DNA of 64,000 bases from NCBI GenBank assembly GCA_949592205.1, contig CATIUR010000005.1:26739679-26803678 (forward strand). Direction: 5' to 3'. The notes beneath the pieces were generated by a model that was given only the letters and a program-made list of their open reading frames with translations, was not told the DNA's origin and did no database searches. The position numbers and the translations under genes are program-made. Shown in pieces: positions 21,890 to 32,857 of this stretch. Source of the DNA: Helichrysum umbraculigerum. Taxonomy: Eukaryota; Streptophyta; Magnoliopsida; Asterales; Asteraceae. Within the stretch, counting starts at the first letter, position 1. The number at the start of each line of letters is the position of its first letter.

Positions 21890-24800
21890 ATAAGTTTGGG
21901 TGAATTGTACATTATAAGATGTTCAATCCCAAACTTAGATTTGTGTCAAGTCAAACATTCCAGGGGTGGGGATTAGTGGTTGCATGGGAAAGTTGCTATT
22001 AAATGTGTACTAACCTATAACAAGATGCTAGAATGTTGTTTTGGTTGTAGAGACGGAGGAACATGAGGAACCGTCTGGTATTCTCAATGATTCCTCATTA
22101 CACGTGGGCCTAGATATGCCAGGTAATTCTCGATAAACTTGGTGAATATCAATAAACTTGAATTATTTACTTTGCTTGTTAGTAAAGTAAACTGAATTAT
22201 TGGTGATAGTTACTTGTAATGTGAGGATGTGAATATTTACGAGTAACTATGAAGGAAATTGAAATTTTAGAGAAAGTGTTGAAACTGGGTAGATATATTG
22301 TTGACTAAGATGTAATAGTTGTGTTATGGGAAATTAAAGGTATCTACAATATGAAAATAAGGTATGTGTGATTATAGATATTTGTTAATTTGATATATGA
22401 TAAATTAAATTAATATGACTCGTGAAATTAATGAGATGTTGATATATCCCAACTAATAAGTTTGGAGTTGTGTGGTTATCCAAATTAGAAAGTGCCTATT
22501 GAATGGAAGGTGTGCATTTGACTTGGAAAGGTCGAAGTGAATGTGGTTGTGTCAAACTTGATGATAGTTGTGTTATAAAGTAATGAATGTGGCTAAATGT
22601 CTATGTGTTTAACATTGATCATGAATGGTTTGAATTATGATCTTTATATTAAAAGTAGTGTAGTGAGAAAGTCAAAGTGGTCAACGAGTCTAATTGTGTG
22701 TTGACGAGTTTGTGAAAAGTCAAATTTGAAAATCTGTTGAAATTGGTTTATATATGATGAACTTTTGTGAAATTGGTGTTTTAAGGGGATAATACTATAC
22801 CAATATTGAAACGAGGTTAGTTTGACTTAGAATAGTCAAACGAATGTGGAATGGGTAATGAAATGGTTGATACACGGGTTGAAACCCAAACGGGTTGTTG
22901 AAGTGCCCAAATGGGTCACTTAAAGGCTAAACTGTTAAAACAAGTAGTAATTTGTTTATGTTGAATGTTAAAGTGATTATAAGTTTCACATATAGTGAAA
23001 ATGTGTGTTGAAAGCATTGGGGTAATCAAAATGGTTGACATTTGGTGAAAGTGTCCAATTGGACCCTCAAACGGGTCAAAGAGTCAAAACCTTATAGAAT
23101 GGGTATGTAAGGGTGAGGGGTGTGCCCACACGTCATAAATATATGTAGAAACATGTTGGCAAAGAGTGGAAGTCAGAAACCAAGCCATTTAGAGTATGGC
23201 GTGTCCACTAAAATGGTCGGAAATGGCCTAAAATGAGTCACATGTTCGTTTGCTCGTAAAACGTGAATTTTGAAAAAGTTTGAAAAGGGAAAGTTTCATT
23301 TTGATCATATGAACGTGCCTGCAAAGTTTCAGACCTTAATTCTTTACGGTTTAAGAGATATGCTCGTTTGAATTTCAGACTGTTGCATAAAGTGGTGCAG
23401 GTCTGATGTTGAGCTGTAATAAGCTCAAACGCGATCCCCAAATATTGCCCGGATCGCGTTCAGTAGTTATAAATTGTCAAAGTTGATTTTGGTCTTACGA
23501 ACGCGATCCCACCCTTGTTTCCGGATCGCGTTTCCAAGTGCAAATCGGTTACAGAACGTTTCCTTCATAAGAACGCGATTCAGCCCTAGTTCCCGGATTG
23601 CGTTCTCAAGTGTAAAACGGTGACAGAAGTTTTTCTAAAGGTGAACGCGATCCAACCCCTCTAGTCCGGATCGCGTTTGCATGAATAAATTTGACAAATT
23701 TTTGCAAATTTTCAAAAGTGCACAAGTCTTTAGTAGTGTTTTTAACGACGGAAAATTTGACAAATTTTCTATAAACACGGATTGGGCTGAAAATTACACG
23801 GTCACTCGAAAATGGTCCAATGATCAAAGCTAAGTACCTTAGCCTAGGCGGTTTTCGGCACTTCGGGGCCGTTTGGGGCCCGAAAATCGCGTTTTATTGT
23901 TTTTCGAATCTTATTTCGAACTTTTAGTTTACGTTTTGAATTGGGCTTTTGTTTCTTTGAGCACAGAGATCTTTCCTGTGACTATATGCAATATTAAAAG
24001 TTGTTTTTAAGAGGTCCACTTATTTTATGGTGTGTGCGTCGGTTGTATGCAGTTTATTTAACTGCAAAATATACCAGTAAATGGTATTGTTGATTGCTAC
24101 TAGCAAGAATTAGTAAACATTTTTAGATAATCATATGAACTATATTATGTGGATTAATTGAAATGTGATGAATTAGTTAAATTACTTAAAGTATTATAAA
24201 ATGTTGAATTAAGCGTTTTAAGAAATTACGAAATAAGCACCTGAGCTTATATTGATGTAATAGTTGAGCATGAAATACTCAATTGTGATTTGATTAAAGG
24301 TATATAGATTGACGATTATGTGTTGAATATTATACATAATATTGATGAATTTTAGTACTAATGTACTATAAGTATTAAGTTGTATAAATAATATTTAATA
24401 TTGAATTGGGTAATAAAGAAGTTGCTTGATATATTCGTGTCAGACATTGGTGTAGTATGTCTGTATTGTTAATGTATACATGATCATATGAGTAGTTCAC
24501 ATTAAAAGTGATAAGTTGAAAATAGTAGCAAGTTAATAATTGGGGATATACCGACTATTACAGGTTGTTATAATTGTGTAAATTGTTGATATCACTGTTA
24601 TGATATATGTGAGAGTAAAGATTAATAACTTTGAAGATTTATGGTACGAAGTGACCTGAGAATGAGGTGTGACTGACATAATATGACGACGTCTGGCCAA
24701 CGTATTCATATTATGCCATTTCACATGGAGTTGTTGAGGTCACTAAGTACCATATAAAGTTAAGTGGTTTTAAAATAACAGGTAAGATATGTTGACCTGT

Positions 24801-25927
24801 AGTTGAGAAATAGTCAAGGATAGACTAAAATGAAAGAGTGGTAACCCATTAAGTTGTTGTTGTTGTTGTTGTTGTTAATGTTGTATTGTACAAGTGATAT
24901 GTATAGGTGATGTATTGCCAATAGCATGAATTAAAAAGATGATCTAAGCAAAGTAAAGGTTGGTTGATTATGAATGATACTGTGTTAATATTGTTGAAAA
25001 GATGATTAATGACTACACCTTGTGTTGTTGAAATACCATTGATGATGATACATGGTATTAACAGGTGTTGTCTTAACATCCAAATTGGTGTAATAGGATG
25101 CTAGTTGATTATATAATAGTAGTTTTAACCATAAGAATTGACCTCTACATACTGCTTATTGTTTATTCTATATGTGATTATGATTATATGAATAGTGATG
25201 CTTTTTGAATAAGAGTTTCATATAATCAAGTTGTATTCATAATTACAAGTTGTAAAGTTATAATTAGCTAGTTACAAAAGTGAAAATTTCTAGCAAGTCT
25301 TTAGCTAAATCGCTAGTTGTAAATTGAGCTGAACTTTTATTGTTAATATACATGTTGCGGTATGCAATACCACTTGTTGTGAATAGTGTAAAGTTGAAAT
25401 GTTCACATGGATATGTGTTACATTGATTACTGGCGATTACGTGTTTTAAATTGTTACATGACTAAGTATGACTGGTCATGTAAGTGGTCATTTAAAATTA
25501 TCAGAGACAGGATGTAGGAGCAATGCTTGTGCATTGGAACATATAGAAACATGTACATGTGGATATGTGCATGAAGAAAGAATTGAAATTGTGATAACAA
25601 AATTAAGACACAATATATGTGTCAAAGTGAATTTAATTGAAATACACCCTGGTGGTGTGTGAGTTGATAAAATAATACATATTTGTGTAAGTAGATTGGA
25701 ATGTATACACATTGACGTTATGTAATTAGGGGTATGCATGACGGTTGTATATATATATATAAGTTATTTTAATTTGTACTCCTTTCGTGTGCATGTAATA
25801 ATGAGTAAATATGTGGTCAGAAGTGTATGGGAGTTATATTATTAGTAAACTGAAATGGGAGTGAGTAAGTGATCTTATTTCAATAAATTGATTAAGTGTG
25901 ATCAGATTTCGAGGATGAAATCTCTTT
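21890..25927 (+). other. Non-coding interior of the LARD-like element
   Basis: AT-rich with no long ORF. A short block near 22050-22120 (GACGGAGGAACATGAGG and so on) could be a gag relic, which is uncertain. From about 22850 to 23750 it aligns with the solo LTR at 57711-60168 (shared TTTGAAAAAGT, GGTGCCTGCAAA, TTACGGTTTAA and hairpins). A (GTT)8 microsatellite lies near 24853-24877. Confidence 0.7.
23429..23679 (+). repeat. Hairpin array GAACGCGATCC / GGATCGCGTTC, 4 units (LARD interior)
   Basis: Units near 23429, 23499, 23571 and 23643, about 71 bp apart, with arms nearly identical to those in the solo LTR at 586-2652 and unrelated spacers. The third unit has lost one pair through independent C-to-T type changes. 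Confidence 0.9.
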
Positions 25928-25940
25928 AAGGAGGGAAGAG
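25928..25940 (+). other. Polypurine tract of the LARD-like element
   Basis: AAGGAGGGAAGAG lies just before the right LTR. Confidence 0.85.
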
Positions 25941-25941
25941 T

Positions 25942-28101
25942 TGTAACACCCAGTTTTTGGGTCTAGTAGTATTAAATATTTTCTGCCTGCAAGTGATTAT
26001 TTAAATGTGTCAGAAAATAATTTTGTTGTGCTAGTTGAAAATAAATGGGTAAAAGAGTCAAATAATTTATTGTGACTAATAAATTATTAATGTTTTTAAT
26101 TTTATTTAGTTGACGGTAAAATAAAATAATGATTCCCCGTAAATGATTTTAAGTTCCAGGCAATCATAAGTAAGGGGAATGAAATTTGGACACTTCTTGT
26201 ATACCACCAAAATATTAGGTCGGTTTATTGTTTTCATCATATATCTACATACATACATATACACGATCATACATACACATACATAACCCTAGATTAATTC
26301 TTAAATCACTTCCTTTCATCAAATTAATGATGCCAAATTCGATTTCAAGCTTCAAGATCAAGAGTTAGCATCCTCTAATCATTCTAATCAACATGTGAGT
26401 CTCAATTTCTTGAAATTTATGAACCCTAGAATTTGGGGTTTTTGATGTTCTTGATTATAATTCAAAATTAGGGTTTAGATTGGTGAAATTGATGTGAGAT
26501 AAACTCACTAATGATGATAAGTAGCAAGATTCAAGCTAAGAGTTATTATTTTGTTTAGTGTTCTTGTGGCTTATGATGTAATAATGATGAACAACTTGAA
26601 ATTAAAGATTGTAATGTCTTAATAGTTGTTAGTTGATGATTATATGAATCAAGCAATATAAACCCTAGCTTAGAAATGTAAATTTCATGTATGATTATAT
26701 GTAAAGTGATGAGTTTAGTTGATTATTCATGAATTGAAAGTTGTAATCATATTAGAATGGTTAATTGATAATGGAATCATGATTATAAGTTAAGCTTTAA
26801 CCTAGAAGTGATGAAGTTGATAAATGATCATTAATAAAGTTTGTGTATTTAGTTGATGTTTGAAGAATCAATGTTTTAAGTTGATGTATTAGTGAATAAT
26901 CGATAATAGTTGATTATTAATGATGATTAACATAATTTAAGCTATAACTTGATTAAGTGTTCATGGGGGTTACAATGATCATTATGATCTTAATGGGTTA
27001 TATGGTGAATTGGGTGTTGTTTATCCGTTAAACACTTAATTGATAATTAAAGAGAATTGTGTGAACTTATGTGGTTAAGTATTCATTAGACTAAATATGA
27101 TTGTGATTAGTGACTACGAAGTTTATACTTATTAAATGTGTTAGCATATTGATAATAGAAATGATTGGGTTATTTGATATGAAGTTGAATAATTCGGATT
27201 ATTGCATAATCTTGAGACAAGTGACTAACTTGTGTATTCTGTGGTAATTCCAGATGTGCAGAAGGCTCGGTGATATTAGACTACTGAGTGGATGCCTGAG
27301 GTGGTCGGTGAGTGGATCTCTAATCCTCAGCGTAACTTGGTTGTAATAAGTTTGGTTACAACAAGTAACGTGTTATTACTTTATTAGTTGCATTGATGAT
27401 TATGTTGATAGTAATAATACTGTCGATATGTGACTTGTTGATTACGTGATCACCTGATTTATTTGGCCTTCGGGCATTAGTTGTTGATGAGGCCAACGAG
27501 TTGTTGAATGGTTGGTTGGGCTAGTTGGTTATCCAAAGTTTAACACACCTCCTGTGTTAGTTGAAGATAATCACTAGTTATCGGTCTCGTCCGTATGGCC
27601 ATACGGATAGGTTGGATAAGTGTTCTTGGGGAGCCACCCGGGTTTATGGTTATCCCCAGAGCCGCCGATCCTCATTATGGTGTTGTTGTTTAGTTGAATT
27701 GTTGCATTGTTGAACTGATGTATTGTTGATGTGTTGTATTGTGTACTTGCTTGTTTAGTGCTAAGTGTTGTACACAAAGTTGTTAAGCTAAGTTAGGCTG
27801 TTGATTAGTTATCTGCTCACTTAGCGTTATGCTAATCCCCCACATTACCCCTTCTTGCAGGCTATGGACTTATTTCCGGGAGGGCAAGAAGTAGGAATGG
27901 ATGGAATGTTTGACATCATGGCGAAACTCTGATAATTAAAGTTTATAAATAAGAGTTGTCCTTTGTTTTCATATAACACCTTGTTGGTAAATGATGATTT
28001 AAAATTGTTGAAATTTATTTGTTGTAACTATTAATGTTTGTTTGGGATAACGCTTCCGATAAATTATACTTAAATGTTTTTTTAAAACAAGGGGTGTTAT
28101 A
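25942..28101 (+). repeat. Right LTR of the LARD-like element
   Basis: Nearly identical to 19714-21874. Visible differences include a one-base deletion and scattered substitutions. Confidence 0.93.
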
Positions 28102-28223
28102 CCCGTCCAGTGGCCAGTCGTTCTCTGGCACTAAAATACGTTGCTGGTCGTTCTCCAGCGTTTTCATAAAAGTACCGGTCGTTCTCCGACCAAATCAAAA
28201 CAGTTTACCGGTCGTTCTCCGGT
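28102..28223 (-). repeat. Covarying hairpin array, right LTR, second part
   Basis: Continues the array cut by the LARD-like element: GCCAG/CTGGC, GCTGG/CCAGC, ACCGG/CCGAC (one mismatch) and ACCGG/CCGGT around TCGTTCT. The insertion split the ACGGG/CCCGT hairpin in its 3' arm. Confidence 0.9.
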
Positions 28224-28830
28224 CTAGTTAAAACAGTTTGTCAAATAGTTTATCACGTTTGGTTAGTTTATAGTATGAAAATGTTATTTCATAAACAAAG
28301 TTCACTCAACAGTTCAATAGTTCAAAGTACTCTAATAGTTCGAGTAAAACACGTATGATAAACAATCATGTAAGTAAAAGCAGTTATGGCAATTAATCAA
28401 ACAGTTAAACAGTTTAAACAGTTGACTATGTTTTCCACCCCAAAGTAGTTAAAACAGTAAAAGTAGGGGCTGTGAACTCACATGTTGAGTTAAGTAGTTA
28501 TGCGAGTGCTAGCAAACCTAAGCCCAAGTACAGTCCGAAATCTCCTAACGTCCTAAACGTATGAGATTTAATAAGTATGTGGATGTCTAAGCTAATCATC
28601 CATGCTAGTGTTCGTACAACCAAGTTATGTCCAAAGTGTTTGTTAAACGTTTACGTTTGTATTTCGTTGTTGGTGAAAATGTATATGACTCGTTAGTGAT
28701 AGTTTGAAATCATAATTTCAGTAAAATAAGTATGTTTGTATCGTTCGTATATCGTATCGTATGTAAATATTCGTTTCCGGTTAAGTTCGACACTTAGTTT
28801 AAAAAAATAAGTTGCTAGTTTTATGTTTTT

Positions 28831-29105
28831 GGCGACACTGGTCTAGTGTCGTTATAGGAGACACTAGTTAGGCGACACTTACTGAGTGTCGCTAGATTTC
28901 TGATTTTCAATTGAGTAGCGACACTTGGTTAGTGTCGCTATAGGCGACACTTGTTCAATTATGGCGTCACTAAAGTAGTGTCGCTAGGATGGATCTGGTT
29001 AAGTATTTCGGCGACACTTAAGTAGTGTCGCTATAGGGGCGACACTTAGGCATAGCGACACTTAGCTAGTGTCGCTAGCACTGTTTTTGGCACATAGCGA
29101 CACTT
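28831..29105 (-). repeat. Hairpin array GCGACACT / AGTGTCGC (right LTR)
   Basis: Counterpart of 15817-16089. Several arms that are damaged in the left copy are intact here (for example the first unit ends AGTGTCGT rather than AGTGTGCT). Confidence 0.92.
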
Positions 29106-30120
29106 CCAACTGTTCAACGAACAGCTTGAAAAAGTCAGGTTTTTGGTCGATTTTGGACGTTTTTGGTTGTATAAATCACTAAAACATGGAAATCTAAGTA
29201 TACTAAACATGAAACATGAAAGAAAACTTCGAAATCAAAGGATTTACGGAAAATGTCGGAAACTTACGGGTGTCAGTTTTGAAATCCGAAAAGGTAGGAG
29301 TGTAGATCGTGATCCCGTGATCGTTTTTCTCTAAATGGTTAGATGATTCGACGCGTTTTTGATGTAGTATTTGGTGATTTTTGTGTGATGTTTTTTTAGA
29401 GTGAGAGAGAGTTGAGAGAAAAAGAGGGTAGAGAGAGAAGTGAGATGAAAGAAAAGTGAAAGAAAAGAGGTGGGAAGGTGGGTTTTGGTAGGTGATTTGC
29501 CTCCCTCCTCATCTTGTGGTATTTTACCCATGTTCGTTTACCCGATCGTTAAATGTTACTTTATTTTAACTAATATATTTTTAATTACATATTTCATTTT
29601 ATTTTTAATTAGGATCTTTTTATGAAACCAAATTAATTTAGTTATAAAATTTTAACTTTGTTTTATTTTAATTATACAAGTTTACGTTTTACGTTATAAA
29701 ATGATATGTAAATATTATCGACATAATATTTAATTGTTAATATCATTATTTAAATATTTCGTTTTATTAAATAATTTTGTTCACCAACAGTCGCATATTT
29801 TTGTCGCGTTTGTTTCCAATTCGATTCGTATGTAATTACATCTAATTACAAATAAGTAATGCTAAGCGTATCAACTAGTTGGGCTGTGCTAGACTTACCT
29901 CTAAAATGTGTTGTGAATTCACTCAAGTAGGGAATTAGCCTAAAATGCAAATGTTTAGCGTTAATAATTGTGTTTAAATTTGCGGGGTGTTACAGACAAC
30001 ATGTCACTTAAGTGGATCCTACGTGGCAATGCTAGCAGGTTATCAATAGGTCATCAATGACCGGATTGCTCCAAATGAACAATTTACTAAACATTATTTA
30101 TCAAAAAGTAAGAACTGTAT

Positions 30121-30209
30121 AGTTAGTTCATGCAAAAGTTACAAAATTATCTTTAATGCCCCAAGCGAATATTTTGAGATACTTTAGTCCCCTCTGTGTG
30201 TATTAACCC
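30121..30209 (-). repeat. MULE right terminal inverted repeat
   Basis: Complement of the arm at 10371-10459, ending GTGTATTAACCC, followed by the 9-bp duplication TTATTTATG. Confidence 0.92.
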
Positions 30210-30449
30210 TTATTTATGCTTATAGATAAGTTTATAGACTTGTATCATGGAGGGAAAAATGAAGAAAAGCTATAAAATGTAGAATTTAATAATTATTCAT
30301 GTAATGGTATCACTTTTTTTTATGAGTTACAGAATATAGGAAGAAAGATATTGAATGGAAAGAAAGATAATAAGGTAAAATAGAATAGAAAAAAGAAGAA
30401 ATAAGAAATAAGTAAGAAAGAAGTTGGAATTGAACAAACAACCTATTGC

Positions 30450-31586
30450 TAGTGGCGGATCCAGAGATTTGTGTTAACGGGGGCACATACTTTTTTGTAA
30501 ATTATTTTTTTTTGTTATGTAAATTATAATACCGTGGTTGAAAAGTATAACACTAATGTATCTATATAAGAAAGCAACTACAAAAATAACTTTTTGAAAT
30601 AAAGCTAAACGAAACAAGGATCAATTGAAATAGATTATCAATATTATAGCATAAACAGCGTATGTATGATTTTATATTTTTTTTTTAGAACGACAAACTT
30701 ACAATCTAACACACGATTATGTACAACCACCACGAATATTTACAACTTACTGCCTCAAATGAGGCTTGAATCCCCCAACCTATAGGTTGAAGGGTCCCTC
30801 TCATACCGCTGGGCTAAGAGCCTTATTCATGTATATGATTTAATACATCTTGTTATGCTGTATAAAAACAAAAGTCTTTGTATTACCCATTTTAGAAAAA
30901 CATGTGCTTTTAAAAAAGGTTCGTTTTCATATCATCAATTTCAACATGTATTTTTTATTTTTATTGTTAAAACATACCCTCTCTTTTGTTTGTTTTGTTA
31001 TAACTTATAAGCTTAATTAATTTTCTTATAAATTGTCAAAATTAAGAAGAAAATTATAAATAATATATGTTAAACTTAAAGGTTACCTTTATTTTTATGT
31101 ATAATAAAAAGTATAAAACAACACAAGTAAATACTCGTTCGGTATGAATTTGTAACATCGACTCCAAATTGTTGATAGTTGATGGAAGTAAAACAAAAAA
31201 GAGTGGAATAGTTATCTAGGTGCACTGTAGATGAGGGTTTAAACTGTCACACTAAGGATAATAAAAAGGGGCATTTTGAGTTTTGACAAATGAACTATAA
31301 ACTTTGTGAAAGGTACAACTTTGTATCTTCTTCCCCACAATCCCCTATATCCACCATTAAAACTCAGTAACAAGCTTTTCATTTATATAGATACTTCAAC
31401 TTCAATGCTTATTCTTTGAATATATAGAAGGTACTTTCTTACCCAAGTAAAAGAAAATTAGTGCATTGAGGGCATAATTTTTCCTAGGCTGGGGGCATTA
31501 GTCAATTTACATAAAAATTTCCCCTAAAATTTCTTTGGCCATTGCGGGCATGTGCCCCCCCTTGCTCCTTAATGAATCCGCCCCTG
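30450..31586. mobile_element. Non-autonomous hAT element, 1137 bp
   Basis: Ends TAGTGGCGGATCC and GAATCCGCCCCTG, imperfect inverted repeats with matching subterminal GGGGGCACATA / GCATGTGCCCCC. They are flanked by a perfect 8-bp duplication CCTATTGC (30442-30449 and 31587-31594). The interior is AT-rich without transposase and contains a SINE. Confidence 0.9.
30677..30822 (-). mobile_element. tRNA-derived SINE inside the hAT element
   Basis: On the minus strand the element starts GGCTCTTAGCCCAGCGG, which contains a perfect pol III A-box match (TAGCCCAGCGG). A B-box-like GATTCAAGCC follows about 50 nt later, and it ends in an A-rich tail (poly-T on + at 30677-30686). AATCATA-like words on both sides may be a decayed target duplication. 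About 145 bp, the usual size for plant SINEs. Confidence 0.75.
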
Positions 31587-31594
31587 CCTATTGC

Positions 31595-32857
31595 TTAGGC
31601 AAACTAATGGACTAACCACTGAGCTATGTGGGCATCGTGTTACAGAGTATTTGGTTCAACTTAATAGCTATATAACGAAAATTATAAAATCCTTGTGTGG
31701 GCAACAGCCCACACTGTCCACAGCCTAAAACCGCCTCTGGGTGTTGGTGCTATGGATCCAACAAAACTACAATATTACTACGTAATGTATATAATGCCAT
31801 CTTCATGTTAAAACCTAAACCGAGTACACCCAAAGTCAGTGCAACACCACATAGGCATACATCCAAGCCTTTGCAAACTAGTACACGCTAATCTATTCTT
31901 GATTAAATCATAGAATCCCTGAGGTTGAATGGGAAGAAATATGGCTTTCTTATGCTTTTACAAAGCTGATAATCCTTATAAGTTATACTATAACATTTAT
32001 GCCTTCTAAATTTTGAAATCCCACCATGTGAAATGTGAATCCTCATCTCTTTCTACTTTCTACCACCGATGATTTGCTCGCAAAGAGTGAGAAATGTCAA
32101 ATGTTGAGATTAGCATGTTTCACAACCAAACTTTGACCAAATTGGATCATAACTATTTCAATATATTTTTCAAGTTGTATGCTAATCATGCATCTCATAA
32201 GTAATAAGTAATTATAGATACTTCATAAACAGATAAAAATATGTTTCCTACTTTTCTTTCACATACCATTCCATATTACTAAAAATACTAGACAAATACT
32301 CCTTCCGTCCTACCACAAGTATTCATATTACTATTTTGGATTGTCCCAAATAAGTGTTCACTTTCAAATTCTAACCAATCGATGGTGACTTTAGTGATTT
32401 GATATGTTATTTGATTGGTGAAATATATAGTTAGTAGAGAATTCAAAAACCGTGTGCAAAGTTAAAGTAGACGCTTTGACCAATTAGGAAGAAGGATAAT
32501 CTGTACGGTACACCTTTTAGTCAACAATATTATACAGGCAACAATACCTTTGATATTAGTTTTATAACTTTTATTCAATGAAGAAAAGCTTACAAACAAT
32601 TCATCTAAAACCAGTAAATAATTAAACCAAGTATCTTTTCCTTGATATTAAATCATCCACTTATACAAATATTTTGGTTTCTTGAGGGAAACGGATATCA
32701 CCTAAACCATAAAAAAATAAAACTAAAATACAAAAAAGAAAACTCGCAACGTTTTCTCCAAGCTACCACACAACAGAAACACATACATATGAGCTACACC
32801 ATTCCGCCCTCTGCAACCACATCATCTCACCATTTTCCCCCAAAACCTCCATTAACA
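31595..32857. other. Upstream region of PREP1
   Basis: AT-rich. A Stowaway-like relic begins near 32302 (CTCCTTCCGTCC, then AAATAAGTGTTCAC) but its other end is not clear. No clear TATA box. In-frame ATGs at 32642 and 32789 lie upstream of the chosen PREP1 start. Confidence 0.45.

Larger units (their letters stand above)
19714..28101 (+). mobile_element. Non-coding LTR retrotransposon (LARD-like), Tekay-related, 8.4 kb
   Basis: A complete LTR element inserted in the 5' LTR of the gag-only element. Flanking duplications are CTCGT (19709-19713) and CCCGT (28102-28106), one mismatch. LTRs are 19714-21874 and 25942-28101 (about 2.16 kb each) and differ at only about a dozen positions (about 0.6%). 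It has an iMet primer site and a polypurine tract, but the 4.07-kb interior has no gag or pol ORF. By size and lack of coding it fits the LARD class and must move in trans. With a commonly used plant LTR rate (1.3e-8 per site per year) the divergence means roughly 0.2 million years; the rate is an assumption. Confidence 0.93.
11580..29994 (-). mobile_element. Gag-only Ty3/gypsy retrotransposon (TR-GAG type), nested
   Basis: A complete element in minus orientation with a perfect 5-bp duplication GACAA (11575-11579 and 29995-29999). The 3' LTR is 11580-16978 and the 5' LTR is 18909-29994; each is about 2.7 kb once the insertions are removed. The internal region (16979-18908) is only 1.9 kb and holds an iMet primer site, one gag ORF and a polypurine tract, with no protease, reverse transcriptase, RNase H or integrase. 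It must therefore be mobilised in trans. In about 0.8 kb of readily alignable LTR I counted around 14 differences (about 1.7%), so it is older than the element nested in it. Confidence 0.93.
18909..29994 (-). repeat. 5' LTR of the gag-only element (split by an LTR element)
   Basis: Native LTR segments are 18909-19713 and 28107-29994, about 2.69 kb in all. They are interrupted by the element at 19714-28101 and one copy of its 5-bp duplication. The order and hairpin arrays match the other LTR. Confidence 0.93.
10371..30209. mobile_element. Pack-MULE, disrupted by nested retrotransposons
   Basis: The ends GGGTTAATACACACAGA (from 10371) and its complement (to 30209) begin inverted repeats of about 89 bp (10371-10459 and 30121-30209) with only a few mismatches. 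They are flanked by a perfect 9-bp duplication TTATTTATG (10362-10370 and 30210-30218), diagnostic of Mutator-like elements. Once the 18.4-kb retrotransposon insertion is removed, the element is about 1.4 kb. It has no transposase but holds a captured piece of an arogenate dehydrogenase gene, so it is a Pack-MULE. It is the outermost and oldest layer of the nest. Confidence 0.93.

Noticed and set aside
19714..28101. Tandem gene duplication explaining the repeated 67-codon ORFs at 21347 and 27574
   Set aside because: The two ORFs are the same stretch of the two LTRs of one element, and are antisense to its transcription.
30687..30822. tRNA gene on the minus strand
   Set aside because: The A-box is perfect, but the B-box is imperfect, the body is about 145 bp with no cloverleaf that I could fold, and it has an A-tail. 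A SINE fits better.
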